From Evansella vedderi (GTDB taxonomy: Bacteria > Bacillota > Bacilli > Bacillales > Salisediminibacteriaceae), in the NCBI RefSeq assembly GCF_030813435.1, contig NZ_JAUSUG010000004.1, positions 186,001 through 250,000 on the forward strand: 64,000 nucleotides of DNA, read 5' to 3'. The notes beneath the pieces were generated by a model that had not been told where the DNA came from, searched no databases, and saw only the letters and a program-made list of their open reading frames with translations. Made by a program: the position numbers and the translations under genes. Shown piece by piece: positions 1 to 8,854 of this stretch (within the stretch, counting starts at the first letter, position 1; every line of letters starts with the position of its first letter).

Positions 1-889
1 TGGCAAGTGCTATTGCTGAAAGGGCATTATTAATATTGTGCTTACCGAGTACAGGAATAAAAAACTCGATGTCTTCTTCTCCATTTATCTTAAAATAAGT
101 GCCGTTGCTCTTCTGCTGAACGTGCACTGAGTAATAGTCGTTCCTCTCCGAACTGCCGAAGGTGATGACTTTGAATGGACTGTTTACCACTTTTTCCGTT
201 AAGAGGGGCTCATCTCCATGGATTACGAGTGTCCCGTTCTCTTTTAGACCTACCGTGATTTCAAATTTCGCCTCCGAAATCCCTTCCCGGGAACCTAAAT
301 CCTGTAAATGGGACTCTCCAATATTTGTAATGATTGCAGCCTCAGGTTTTGCAATCGTAGAAAGAAGCTCGATTTCTCCTCTCCCACTCATCCCCATTTC
401 CAACACAGCTATTTCCGTGTCTTCTTCTAACCGGAGAATCGTTAACGGAAGTCCAATATGGTTGTTGTAATTCCCTTCTGTTTTCTGTACCTTATATGTC
501 GTTGCCAGTACGGAAGTAACCATATCCTTGGTCGTTGTTTTCCCGTTACTGCCAGTGATTCCAACGACCTTTGCAGGGAGATAGTCTAAATAATTTTTCG
601 CTAAATCCTGCAATGCCAATAAAGTGTCTTCCACATAGATTAGGGGTACATCTTCAGGAGGGTTCGGCTGGCTTTTTTGCCAAAGGGCCCCAGATGCTCC
701 GTTCTCGACAGCAGCTCTCACAAAATCGTGACCATTAAAGTTCTCTCCAACAATCGGGATATAAAGATTTCCTTGTTGTATCGTTCTTGTATCCGTAGAA
801 ACTCCCGCAACCTCTAATGTATTATCTCCTGATTCTACAACTTCCCCGTTCACCCACGCTGCAATATCTTTAAACGTTTTTGTTATCAT
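1..889 (-). CDS. murF: UDP-N-acetylmuramoyl-tripeptide--D-alanyl-D-alanine ligase, 3' end outside window
   Basis: Cytoplasmic Mur ligase that adds D-Ala-D-Ala to UDP-MurNAc-tripeptide in peptidoglycan synthesis. The minus-strand frame is open from an ATG at 889 to the window edge, giving about 296 of the roughly 455 residues usual for MurF. Visible are the N-terminal substrate-binding domain, the ATP loop GSNGKTT near residues 113-119 and the Mur-ligase stretch NYNNHIGLPLT. The start follows AGAAGGAG. The gene lies downstream of ddl on the same strand, the usual Bacillus pairing, but a terminator and a repeat-rich 570-bp gap separate the two here, so it probably has its own promoter. The C-terminal domain is not visible. 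Identification is firm. Confidence 0.95.
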   Translation of the reverse strand, partial: MITKTFKDIAAWVNGEVVESGDNTLEVAGVSTDTRTIQQGNLYIPIVGENFNGHDFVRAAVENGASGALWQKSQPNPPEDVPLIYVEDTLLALQDLAKNYLDYLPAKVVGITGSNGKTTTKDMVTSVLATTYKVQKTEGNYNNHIGLPLTILRLEEDTEIAVLEMGMSGRGEIELLSTIAKPEAAIITNIGESHLQDLGSREGISEAKFEITVGLKENGTLVIHGDEPLLTEKVVNSPFKVITFGSSERNDYYSVHVQQKSNGTYFKINGEEDIEFFIPVLGKHNINNALSAIALA

Positions 890-938
890 GGCGATCGCTC
901 CTTCTTCTAAACGTATCATAAGTCTACCCTGAAAATAG

Positions 939-993
939 GTGGCACAAAAGATCGCACTTTATCTTTTGTGCCACCGAAGCAATGAGCGAAGCC
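939..993. repeat. Perfect hairpin followed by 19-nt shared tail (copy 1)
   Basis: A perfect inverted repeat (GGTGGCACAAAAGAT at 939-953, ATCTTTTGTGCCACC at 961-975) is followed directly by CGAAGCAATGAGCGAAGCC at 975-993. The same 19-nt tail follows an unrelated 15-bp hairpin at 33423-33484. It may act as a terminator, but the shared tail suggests a dispersed intergenic repeat. Confidence 0.7.
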
Positions 994-1079
994 GCCGCAA
1001 TCTTTACAAAGGTAGCTAGGAGTGGGGTTTTCCTATCTACCGCGCGGCGAGCGGAGCCATTGCCGGTACTTTTTATAAT

Positions 1080-1340
1080 CATGGTGCAAATTTTAACTTG
1101 CATGGAGGTCTACTCTGAGAATTCGAATCTGGTTGTCATCTGCTACGGTCCACTCCCTTTCCGCGGACGACCTGTCAAGCCCCCACGGGCTTTGCCCTGT
1201 GTGGTCTTGGCTTGCTCGTTCTTCCGCAGGAGTGTCGTGGACCTTCGCTCATTCCAATGCAGACTAAAATTTTCATACTCCATGGTGCAAAATTTCGTTT
1301 GCATGGAGGTCTACCGTGAAAATACCAATCTGGTTGTCAT
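1080..1340. repeat. 60-bp direct repeat pair around a GC-rich intergenic unit
   Basis: Two 60-bp direct repeats, 1080-1139 and 1281-1340, are about 85% identical and start 201 bp apart. Between them lies a GC-rich stretch with CCGCGG and CCGCAGG ends. This fills most of the 570-bp gap between ddl and murF. I see no coding signal: short frames here lack a ribosome binding site and family resemblance. It looks like a Bacillaceae-type dispersed intergenic repeat. Confidence 0.6.
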
Positions 1341-1413
1341 TGGCTGCAGCCCGCTCCCCATATAAGGGACAAAGACCTGCCTGTTGTTTTAGTTGATTCT
1401 ATTCTATGTAAAA

Positions 1414-1443
1414 GGAGGCTGACTCATCATAGAGTCAACCTCA
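1414..1443 (-). terminator. Intrinsic terminator of ddl
   Basis: Read on the minus strand, an 11-bp stem (GAGGTTGACTC pairing with GAGTCAGCCTC, one wobble pair) is followed by CTTTTA, 16 nt beyond the ddl stop. Confidence 0.75.
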
Positions 1444-1458
1444 TTACTTATTTATGCC

Positions 1459-2556
1459 TTAAAAGGTGTATTTAATCTTTTGTTTTTCTTTGTGGCGTTC
1501 TACTCCTAGTTCCACTAGTTTTTCTATTAGCTTAGAGTATGGTAAGCCTGATTCTTGCCATAGCATTGGGAACATACTGAATGGTGTAAATCCTGGCATC
1601 GTGTTCACTTCATTCATGAGAACTTCCCCGTCTTTTGTCAAAAAGAAGTCGGCACGGACTAATCCAGAGCAATCGAGTGCTTTGAAGGATTGAATCGCTA
1701 CTCTTTTGATTTCTTTATATTCTTCCTCCGTAATGTCAGCAGGGATAATTAGTCCAGTGTCCTGATCCTCGTATTTCGCTTTATAGTCATAGAAATCTGC
1801 TTTCGGAACAATTTCACCCACAACGGAGCACTGCGGGTCGTCATTTCCTAAAACAGCGATTTCCACCTCTCGCCCGTCAATTCCTTCTTCAATAATAATC
1901 TTACGGTCATATTCAAAGGCTTCCTCAAATGCTTTTTTTAAGCTTTCTCGGTCCTTACATTTACTGATTCCAACACTTGACCCTAAGTTTGCTGGTTTGA
2001 CAAAACAAGGATATCCAAGCTTTTCTTCCACTTGCTTGTATGCCGCTTCCGGATCCTTTTCCCAATCTCTACGGATATACCATACATATTTGGCCTGTTT
2101 AATACCAGCCTGATCATAGATGTTTTTCATCATTACTTTATCCATTCCGGCAGCCGATGCTAACACCCCATTACCTACATAAGGGATGTTCAACAGTTCT
2201 AACAATCCTTGAACCGTTCCGTCTTCCCCGTTTGGTCCATGAAGCAACGGAAAAACCACATCAATCTTATCTTGATTGTTGTCCGTTTTCGCAGGCACCG
2301 GGAAGATTTCTGAATTTAACGCAACTGGCGAGATCGTTTTCCCTTCTTCTTTCAATTGAAGCTGCTTGACATCCTCCACTGGGCCTTGAAGCTGCGCTCC
2401 CCTGACCCATTCGCCGGTTTCTGAAATATATATTGGATGGATTTCATATTTTGTTAAGTCTAATGCTTTAATAACAGCTTTTGCCGTTTGTAATGAAACT
2501 TTATGTTCGGCAGATTTCCCACCATACAATAATCCAAGTTTAATCTTCATATTCAC
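1459..2556 (-). CDS. ddl: D-alanine--D-alanine ligase
   Basis: Cytoplasmic ATP-grasp enzyme joining two D-alanines to make the dipeptide used by MurF. The protein has 365 residues, full length for the family. It has the N-terminal GGKSAEH motif, [11 protein letters not shown] near residue 110, the ATP-grasp core [14 protein letters not shown] and the C-terminal metal-binding [10 protein letters not shown]. An ATG two codons downstream is an alternative start; both follow a GGAGGG-like site. It precedes murF on the same strand but ends in its own terminator. Confidence 0.95.
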   Translation of the reverse strand: MNMKIKLGLLYGGKSAEHKVSLQTAKAVIKALDLTKYEIHPIYISETGEWVRGAQLQGPVEDVKQLQLKEEGKTISPVALNSEIFPVPAKTDNNQDKIDVVFPLLHGPNGEDGTVQGLLELLNIPYVGNGVLASAAGMDKVMMKNIYDQAGIKQAKYVWYIRRDWEKDPEAAYKQVEEKLGYPCFVKPANLGSSVGISKCKDRESLKKAFEEAFEYDRKIIIEEGIDGREVEIAVLGNDDPQCSVVGEIVPKADFYDYKAKYEDQDTGLIIPADITEEEYKEIKRVAIQSFKALDCSGLVRADFFLTKDGEVLMNEVNTMPGFTPFSMFPMLWQESGLPYSKLIEKLVELGVERHKEKQKIKYTF

Positions 2557-2732
2557 CCTCCATAACCTTGTTCCTTTATTATTGTAACACTATTGCCCCT
2601 AAGTTAAATACTCATTTATCACTATTTTACACCCTAGAACTGGCTCACTAGCCTATTTTTAACTAATGTATGTAGAAAAAAATTCTTTGGGCATGTTTAT
2701 CGGAAAGTTTTTTAACAAATGAACAAACGCAT

Positions 2733-2774
2733 CTGCCCCCCAGTACGTTTAAGTTTTAGCGTACTGGGGGGCAG
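2733..2774 (-). terminator. Terminator hairpin of the iron-type dehydrogenase gene
   Basis: A perfect 15-bp stem, CTGCCCCCCAGTACG (2733-2747) with its complement (2760-2774), has a 12-nt loop and lies just past the stop at 2784. The flanks are T-rich rather than a clean T run. Confidence 0.7.
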
Positions 2775-2783
2775 GAACCCTAA

Positions 2784-3908
2784 TTATAATTGTTTCTCCA
2801 AAAAGTCACTCAATTCTTCTTCCGAAGTCTTTCTTGGATTTGCCTTTAAAGATCCTGATGGCATACTTTCCATAACAATCTGCTTTAAATCTTTATGCGT
2901 TACTCCAAATTCTTTGATAGAAGAAGGAATGTTCATTTTAGAATTCATTTCTATTATCCAATTTTTCAATGCATTTACTGAATTCCCTACCTTCATTGTT
3001 TTAGCCAATTCTATATACTTCTCTGAACAAACCTTCTCGTTGTATGTAATTGCCCAAGGTAAGAGGGTGCCACAAACCAACCCGTGCGGTACATTAAAAT
3101 GGAGTCCGATCGAATGTGCTACACCATGTACTATCCCCAAGCGTGCATTCCCTAATGCAATCCCTGCTAATAAACTTCCTTGAGCCATGTCTGTTCTTGC
3201 CTGTTTATCTTCTGGATATTCGTATGCCTTGAATAAACTCTTTGCAATTAATTTAGCTGATTCAAGACTATATGGCTCTGTTAATACATTGGCTCCAATA
3301 GAGGTATAGGATTCAATAGCCTGGGTCAAAGCATCCATTCCACTCCATGCCGTTACGTTTTTAGAACAGGAGACTGTTAACTGAGGATCTAATATTACAA
3401 TACTAGCAAGCCACGACTTGTCCCCTCTTATACTCTGCTTAATATTTTTCTCATCTGACAAAACCGAATTTGGAGTCGCTTCTGAGCCTGCCCCAGAAGT
3501 TGTCGGTATCGCTACCCATGGTATACCTTTATTTGTTATTTGGTGACCATAAAAGTATTCCTTAACTGATGTTCGATTAGTAAATTTTAACCCTGCGACA
3601 GCCTTTGCAATATCTAAAATACTTCCCCCACCAATTCCTATTACTAAATCACAGTTATGTCTTTCTGCTTTTTTTAATATTATTTCAACCATTTCAATCG
3701 TCGGTTCACCCGAAGGTACATCTATACACATTACGGCACAATCGTTTTCATTCAGGCTATAAATAGCATCTTGTAAAAGACTTGATTTAGATAATCTCCT
3801 TGAATGAACGATAATTACTTTTTTTCCAAGAGAAGCAGCTTCTTTACCAATAGTAGAAATCACTCCCCACCCTGATACAATTCTTTGTGGTATTTCAAAA
3901 ATATCCAT
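2784..3908 (-). CDS. Iron-containing alcohol dehydrogenase
   Basis: NAD(P)-dependent group III alcohol dehydrogenase of about 374 residues. The nucleotide-binding motif GGGSILDIAKA and the metal-ligand region IVHGVAHSIG followed by a further histidine (NVPHG) are present, so the Fe2+/Zn2+ site looks intact. I chose the ATG at 3908 (MDIFEIP) over an ATG 18 codons upstream because GGGAGAGG lies just before it and family members start there. It is monocistronic with its own terminator. The natural substrate (a butanol-, propanediol- or aldehyde-type compound) cannot be told from sequence. Confidence 0.85.
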   Translation of the reverse strand: MDIFEIPQRIVSGWGVISTIGKEAASLGKKVIIVHSRRLSKSSLLQDAIYSLNENDCAVMCIDVPSGEPTIEMVEIILKKAERHNCDLVIGIGGGSILDIAKAVAGLKFTNRTSVKEYFYGHQITNKGIPWVAIPTTSGAGSEATPNSVLSDEKNIKQSIRGDKSWLASIVILDPQLTVSCSKNVTAWSGMDALTQAIESYTSIGANVLTEPYSLESAKLIAKSLFKAYEYPEDKQARTDMAQGSLLAGIALGNARLGIVHGVAHSIGLHFNVPHGLVCGTLLPWAITYNEKVCSEKYIELAKTMKVGNSVNALKNWIIEMNSKMNIPSSIKEFGVTHKDLKQIVMESMPSGSLKANPRKTSEEELSDFLEKQL

Positions 3909-4034
3909 GCATACCTCTCCCATCCTATGTGTTTTGTTATATAATACTATACAACTTATCATGCTGTGTAAAAAGCAGCTATAGAAAACCGAACTATCAA
4001 ATCACTCTCCAACAAAAGTAAAATTCCAAGTCAA

Positions 4035-4694
4035 TTAGTTCAAATCAAATCGCTTTCCATTTACTTCATAAATAATCCATTCGGCAATATTTGTACAATA
4101 GTCAGCAATCCGTTCAATATAACGTGAAATGAAGGCCATTTGTGTAATAGATTCTGTTACTCCAGTTTCGACGGCAACTACCTTAAAAATAGATTGAACA
4201 AATTGACCATAGGCTCTGTCAACTTCATCATCCATCGATGCAATCTTTTGTGCTTCTAAAACATTACCTTCTTGATAAGCTACTAAAACTGCTTTCATCA
4301 TTGCTTTTGCTTTAGATGCAATAGTAATTAATTCTTTCTCAAAGTGACCTAACTCTTCTTTGTCGACCATTCGTTTAAACGCTTTAGCCATATCAACAGT
4401 TAAATCTCCCATTCTTTCTAAATCACTGGATACTTTTAAACTCACAATGATCTTCCTTAAATCGGAGGCGACTGGCTGTTGTTTAGCAATCATTAAAGTT
4501 GCTCTTTCATTAATATCTAATTCTAACCTATTAATCTTTTCATCATTCAATATGATAGGCTCCATTTTTCCGTATTGTTTGTTCTTTATCCCTTTAATCG
4601 TCTCATCGAACGCATTTTCAACCATCGTTCCTAACATGATGATTTCACTTTTTAGCTGGGTTAGCTCTGTTTCAAACTGTCCACGAATAACCAT
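4035..4694 (-). CDS. phoU: Phosphate signalling protein PhoU
   Basis: Cytoplasmic helical protein of 219 residues that links the Pst transporter to the phosphate-sensing kinase and limits phosphate uptake. Two PhoU helical repeats are visible, each with the family's metal-binding pattern (SSDLERMGDL near residue 90 and FISRYIERIADY near 190). It is the last gene of the pst operon, 14 bp after pstB, so it should share the Pho-box promoter before pstS. Confidence 0.95.
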   Translation of the reverse strand: MVIRGQFETELTQLKSEIIMLGTMVENAFDETIKGIKNKQYGKMEPIILNDEKINRLELDINERATLMIAKQQPVASDLRKIIVSLKVSSDLERMGDLTVDMAKAFKRMVDKEELGHFEKELITIASKAKAMMKAVLVAYQEGNVLEAQKIASMDDEVDRAYGQFVQSIFKVVAVETGVTESITQMAFISRYIERIADYCTNIAEWIIYEVNGKRFDLN

Positions 4695-4708
4695 GTCGTT
4701 CTCCTCCT

Positions 4709-5533
4709 TTATCCAAATCGACCAGTTATATAGTCCTCAGTCCGTTTATCATTCGGGGTTGAAAAAATAATATTAGTATCATCGTACTCCACTACTTCAC
4801 CATTTAAGAAAAAAGCAGTTTTATCAGAAATGCGAGCAGCCTGTTGCATGTTATGAGTAACAATAACTATAGAGTAATTTTCTTTTAAGTTTTGAATAAG
4901 TTCCTCAACCTTCAATGTAGATTTAGGATCAAGTGCAGAGGTTGGTTCATCCATAAGAATAACGTCCGGTTCAATTGCCAAACAACGAGCAATACATAAG
5001 CGCTGTTGTTGTCCACCAGATAAACCATACGCGTTTTCGTTAAGGCGATCCTTCACTTCATCCCAAATTGCTGCACCTCTTAAGCTTTTTTCTACAATTT
5101 CTTTTAAAATTTTCTTATTTCGGATGCCATGTATTTTTGGTCCGTAGGCTACATTTTCAAAGATAGATTTAGGAAATGGGTTGGGTTTTTGAAAAACCAT
5201 TCCAACACGGGTTCTTAATTCTTCTACTAGGTAGTTCTTATCGAAGATATTTCTATCTCTATACTGTATTTCTCCTGATATTTTTACATTAGGAACTACC
5301 TCTACCATTCTGTTTAATGTTTTAATATAGGTAGATTTTCCGCATCCTGAAGGACCAATGATTGCTGTTACTTCATTTTCTGTCATTGGTAGATTAATAT
5401 TTTTTAGGGCATGGTTTTCCCCATACCATAAATTTAATGCTCTTGTCTGAAGTACTACTCTTTTATTACTTTCATTTGTATTAAAAGGTGACTGTTGTTG
5501 TTGCATCGGATTGGTTTTAATTAACAATGACAT
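4709..5533 (-). CDS. pstB: Phosphate ABC transporter ATP-binding protein
   Basis: ATPase of the high-affinity phosphate importer, about 274 residues. It has Walker [10 protein letters not shown], signature LSGGQQQR, Walker [13 protein letters not shown] and the switch histidine in VTHNMQQ. The ATG at 5533 (MSLLIKT) is preferred because AGGGGGAT lies 6-7 nt upstream; a longer frame runs into pstA. It lies between pstA and phoU with tight spacing, in the conserved Pst gene order. Confidence 0.96.
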   Translation of the reverse strand: MSLLIKTNPMQQQQSPFNTNESNKRVVLQTRALNLWYGENHALKNINLPMTENEVTAIIGPSGCGKSTYIKTLNRMVEVVPNVKISGEIQYRDRNIFDKNYLVEELRTRVGMVFQKPNPFPKSIFENVAYGPKIHGIRNKKILKEIVEKSLRGAAIWDEVKDRLNENAYGLSGGQQQRLCIARCLAIEPDVILMDEPTSALDPKSTLKVEELIQNLKENYSIVIVTHNMQQAARISDKTAFFLNGEVVEYDDTNIIFSTPNDKRTEDYITGRFG

Positions 5534-5549
5534 GTTATATCCCCCTAAT

Positions 5550-6473
5550 CTAATATCGATTTTGAAATTTATTTCGAATAATAATAGCAATAGAATTCAT
5601 AACGAACAAAATGATAAGTAAAACAACGATAGTAGCTGCAGCCAAGTTAGCATATTCATCCACAAGCACTGAATCAATTGTCCAATAATAGATTTGCATT
5701 GGTAAGGCCGTAAAGTTATCAAATATACTACCAGGTATTGGGATTAACAAAGCTGGGATACCAATTACCACCAAGGGAGCCGTTTCTCCTATTGCCCGTG
5801 ACAAAGCTAGAATAAGACCAGTTAATATGGATGGTAATGCCGATGGCAATACTACATTTTTAATTGTTTGCCATTTTGTTGCTCCCATTCCGTAGGAAGC
5901 TTCTCGCAAAAAATAAGGAACAGAACGAATCGCTTCTTGTGCTGAAACGACCACGATTGGCAACACAAGAAGAGACATTGTTAATCCCCCAGCAATGATA
6001 CTAGAGCCAAATCCAAACACCCTAACAAAAATGGTAAGACCTAATAATCCAAAAACGATGGAAGGGACACCAGCTAAATTTGTAATATTGGTTTGGATAA
6101 ATGAATGCAATCTGCCTCTCTTTGCATATTCCTCTAAATAAATGGCGGTTCCTATCCCAATGATCATCGTGACAGGTCCGACAATAATCATTAACCAAAC
6201 TGTCCCAACAACGGCTCCAATGATTCCAGCACGATCTGGATTTGTTGAAAGTCTATTGGTCAAAAAATTAAGGTTTAACCAACCAATACTATCTACAGAT
6301 ACTCGGTAAAGTAATATAGCTAGCACAGCGACGGCAAAGGATGCAGCGAATAAAAAAAGGTATTTAACAATGTTATTTAATAAAAGGCGTTTTGACATTT
6401 TTCTTTTAACCACATCTTGATTAATGTACTGCTTTTTTTCTTCAACCATATTTATTGAATTGATGTCATTCAT
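5550..6473 (-). CDS. pstA: Phosphate ABC transporter permease PstA
   Basis: Membrane subunit of the Pst phosphate importer, 307 residues and about six transmembrane segments. The cytoplasmic EAA-loop region ([11 protein letters not shown]) that docks on PstB is present near residue 200. It starts 2 nt after pstC stops, which indicates translational coupling. The roughly 40-residue hydrophilic N-terminal lead is typical of Bacillus PstA. Confidence 0.95.
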   Translation of the reverse strand: MNDINSINMVEEKKQYINQDVVKRKMSKRLLLNNIVKYLFLFAASFAVAVLAILLYRVSVDSIGWLNLNFLTNRLSTNPDRAGIIGAVVGTVWLMIIVGPVTMIIGIGTAIYLEEYAKRGRLHSFIQTNITNLAGVPSIVFGLLGLTIFVRVFGFGSSIIAGGLTMSLLVLPIVVVSAQEAIRSVPYFLREASYGMGATKWQTIKNVVLPSALPSILTGLILALSRAIGETAPLVVIGIPALLIPIPGSIFDNFTALPMQIYYWTIDSVLVDEYANLAAATIVVLLIILFVMNSIAIIIRNKFQNRY

Positions 6474-6475
6474 CT

Positions 6476-7411
6476 TTAATAGGCCTCCCTATATCTACGG
6501 GCGATGTATCTTGCAAGCATATTCATTAATAATGTGAAAATAAACAGGGTAAAAGCAACTGCATAAAGACTGTAATAGGCGGTTGTTCCACTCGCAGCAT
6601 CACCACTAGTAACTTCTACAATATAAGCCGTCATTGTTTGCATGGACTGTGTTATATCGAATGTAAAGTTTTTCGAACTTCCGCTTGCGATAGTAACGAT
6701 CATCGTTTCTCCAAGCGCTCTTGATATTCCAAGAACAAAGGAAGCTATTATACCTGAAATTGCAGCAGGAATAACTACACGTAACGTTACCTCTAATTTT
6801 GTAGCTCCGAGAGCCATTGCGCCTTCCCTCATTGCATTCGGAACAGAATTCATTGCATCTTCAGAAAGGGATGCCACAAGGGGAATGATCATAATTCCCA
6901 TAACAATACCAGGACTAAGGGCATTGGTTGACTGTAATCCTGGAACTACCTCTCTTAAAATAGGTGTTACAAAAGTAAATGCAAAGAAACCATAAACAAT
7001 TGTCGGTATTCCTGCTAAAACTTCAATAATAGGTTTTAAGATTTTTCTAGTATTGTGTGATGCATATTCACTTAAAAATATTGCTGTCGTTAATCCTATA
7101 GGTACAGCTACTAGCATTGCTACTAAGGTTATCATTATCGTTCCAACTAATAATGGCAAAATACTAAATTTTGGCTCAACTGGACTTAAAGGCCGTAACT
7201 CTGTTGTAGTAAAAAATTGCATAAAAGAAACTTCGTTAAAAAATAAATAAGTCTCATAAACTAACGTTGATAGAATTCCTACAGTTGTTAATATAGAAAT
7301 GGAAGCCAGAGCGAATAAAAATAGGGGAATAAATTTTTCTATTTTTGCCTTAACCTTTGCTAATTTATCCTTTTTTTGAATTAATTCTTTTACATTCACA
7401 GTTTTTGACAT
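6476..7411 (-). CDS. pstC: Phosphate ABC transporter permease PstC
   Basis: Membrane subunit of the Pst importer, about 311 residues with six predicted membrane segments. The EAA loop (AMALGATKLEV) is present. The ATG at 7411 (MSKTVN) is chosen because GAAAGGAG lies 9 nt upstream; an in-frame ATG seven codons earlier lacks a good site. It is separated from pstS by a hairpin likely to act as an attenuator, so pstS can be made in excess of the membrane subunits. Confidence 0.95.
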   Translation of the reverse strand: MSKTVNVKELIQKKDKLAKVKAKIEKFIPLFLFALASISILTTVGILSTLVYETYLFFNEVSFMQFFTTTELRPLSPVEPKFSILPLLVGTIMITLVAMLVAVPIGLTTAIFLSEYASHNTRKILKPIIEVLAGIPTIVYGFFAFTFVTPILREVVPGLQSTNALSPGIVMGIMIIPLVASLSEDAMNSVPNAMREGAMALGATKLEVTLRVVIPAAISGIIASFVLGISRALGETMIVTIASGSSKNFTFDITQSMQTMTAYIVEVTSGDAASGTTAYYSLYAVAFTLFIFTLLMNMLARYIARRYREAY

Positions 7412-7483
7412 TAAAAACTGCTCCTTTCTCATAAGTCAACGTATCAGGAAGTTTATTACTATTTGTTCATAATTGGGTTAGAA

Positions 7484-7523
7484 GAAAGAGGCTGGGACAA
7501 AAGGTTATACAACAGCCTCTTTC
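7484..7523 (-). terminator. pstS-pstC intercistronic terminator/attenuator
   Basis: On the minus strand a perfect 11-bp stem (GAAAGAGGCTG with CAGCCTCTTTC) is followed by a T-rich run, 13 nt beyond the pstS stop. Its position fits partial termination that raises the ratio of binding protein to permease. Confidence 0.7.
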
Positions 7524-7536
7524 TCCATTTAAATAA

Positions 7537-8511
7537 CTAGTTTAAAGCTTGAATAAACTCTAGGCTTTCTTGTAGCTCTTCCTCTGGTAATGGTGCAAAC
7601 CCAGTTTCACCTGCAAACTTGGCTGCCCCTTCACGGAAAAGGTATTCAGCAAATGCTCTCACCTGTGGCTTTTCTCTAACAGCATCTAAATTTATGTTAG
7701 TAAAAACTGGTCGAGTAAATGGAGCATATTCCCCGTCTTCTGCAATTGTATCTAACGATGGTAATACTGGTCCGCTCCCAAAGTCTACAGCAACAGCTGT
7801 GATACGATCCAAATTATTTGCATAATATCCATATCCGAAGAATGCAATTCCATGTTTATCTTCCGAAACTAGGTGTACTAATGTGGAATACTCTTGCTGC
7901 AAGTTAATACCTGCTACTAAATCCTGCTTTTCGATTATTACGTCAACAAAGAACTCATAAGTTCCATGGTTTTCATTTGGTCCATAAAAATTTACTCTTT
8001 CGGCTGGCCACTCAGGTCGAATGTCTGACCACAACACCTGGTCATCACCTTTTACTTGACCTGTCACAAACATTGTTTTAATTTCTTCTTCTGTCATCTC
8101 TCTCGCCCAGTCATTCTCTGGATTAATAACCAATGTTAATCCATCTAATGCAACTTTAAATTCTTTAGAATCAATACCATTTGCTTCTAATTCTTTCATT
8201 TCTTCTTCCTTTATTTCACGGGAAGCGTTCGCGAAGTCTGTTTCTCCTACCACGTACTTTTTCATTCCAGCGCTTGTTCCTGCTCTACTAACTTCTACAC
8301 TTACATTCTGTGCTGCTGTGATCATAAATTCTTCTGCTATTGGGGCCATTAATGGAAAAACAGTTCCAGATCCATCAATTACTACAGTTCCTGATAATGA
8401 ATCCCCTTCACTCACGTCTGCTTGGATACTTGAACTTCCCTCATCTGAACCGCATGCAACTAAAAATAATGTTAAAACTGCCACTAATAAACCAAATAGA
8501 AAATTATTCAC
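7537..8511 (-). CDS. pstS: Phosphate-binding lipoprotein PstS
   Basis: Extracellular phosphate-binding lipoprotein that feeds the PstCAB importer, 324 residues. The N-terminus is a lipoprotein signal ending in LVACG, with Cys20 as the lipid anchor. Phosphate-binding motifs DGSGTVFPL and SRAGTSAGMK are visible. Translation starts at GTG (8511), 7-8 nt after AGGAGG. It is the first gene of pstSCAB-phoU, directly behind a Pho-box promoter. Confidence 0.95.
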   Translation of the reverse strand: MNNFLFGLLVAVLTLFLVACGSDEGSSSIQADVSEGDSLSGTVVIDGSGTVFPLMAPIAEEFMITAAQNVSVEVSRAGTSAGMKKYVVGETDFANASREIKEEEMKELEANGIDSKEFKVALDGLTLVINPENDWAREMTEEEIKTMFVTGQVKGDDQVLWSDIRPEWPAERVNFYGPNENHGTYEFFVDVIIEKQDLVAGINLQQEYSTLVHLVSEDKHGIAFFGYGYYANNLDRITAVAVDFGSGPVLPSLDTIAEDGEYAPFTRPVFTNINLDAVREKPQVRAFAEYLFREGAAKFAGETGFAPLPEEELQESLEFIQALN

Positions 8512-8580
8512 TCGTAATTTCCTCCCTAATTGTCAGGTTCATATTTTGATAGAGTATATCTTTTCCCTATCACAATTTAG

Positions 8581-8633
8581 AGTATAAAGTGGAAATGTTA
8601 ATATCAAATAAATTAAAAGTAAAGAATTGTAAA
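8581..8633 (-). promoter_or_regulatory. PhoP (Pho-box) promoter of pstS
   Basis: Read on the minus strand, four TT(A/T)ACA-like hexamers lie on one face of the helix: TTTACA (8633-8628), TTTACT (8623-8618), TTTATT (8612-8607) and TTAACA (8601-8596), with periods of 10, 11 and 11 bp. A TATACT -10 box is at 8586-8581, and no -35 box is needed in this promoter class. Bacillus PhoP binds direct TT(A/C/T)ACA repeats spaced about 11 bp, so phosphate-starvation induction is expected. Confidence 0.82.
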
Positions 8634-8710
8634 GAATAAGTAAAAAAATCGTAGACTCCTTGTGACCAGTGTTCATAACATTTACATTTTTATGGACTGG
8701 CAAGAACAAA

Positions 8711-8758
8711 ATCGCAAGCGCCTTGTCCACGAGCGAGTAGGCGCTGAAGCTAGACGTG
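8711..8758. repeat. Bacillaceae-type short intergenic hairpin repeat
   Basis: AAGCGCCT and AGGCGCT arms enclose a short loop and are followed by GAAGCTAGAC. The general form resembles a short dispersed repeat I associate with Bacillus intergenic regions. No coding signal is seen. Confidence 0.45.
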
Positions 8759-8819
8759 ATTAATAATAAATAAACTTTTCCACAAGAGTGAAAAATATAA
8801 TTGCCTAAACCACAAAAAA

Positions 8820-8842
8820 GACTAGAGAAGTAATCTCTAGTC
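8820..8842 (-). terminator. Terminator of the truncated Na/Pi cotransporter
   Basis: On the minus strand a 9-bp stem GACTAGAGA/TCTCTAGTC is followed by TTTTTTG, 13 nt beyond the stop codon. Confidence 0.8.
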
Positions 8843-8854
8843 CTTTCGAATTTA

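Noticed and set aside
982-1365. 127-codon plus-strand frame in the ddl-murF gap
   Set aside because: It is made of the repeated intergenic sequence, so its internal duplication reflects the DNA repeat rather than a protein.
7053-7250. Small plus-strand frames within the pst genes
   Set aside because: Antisense to conserved membrane-protein codons and without ribosome binding sites.
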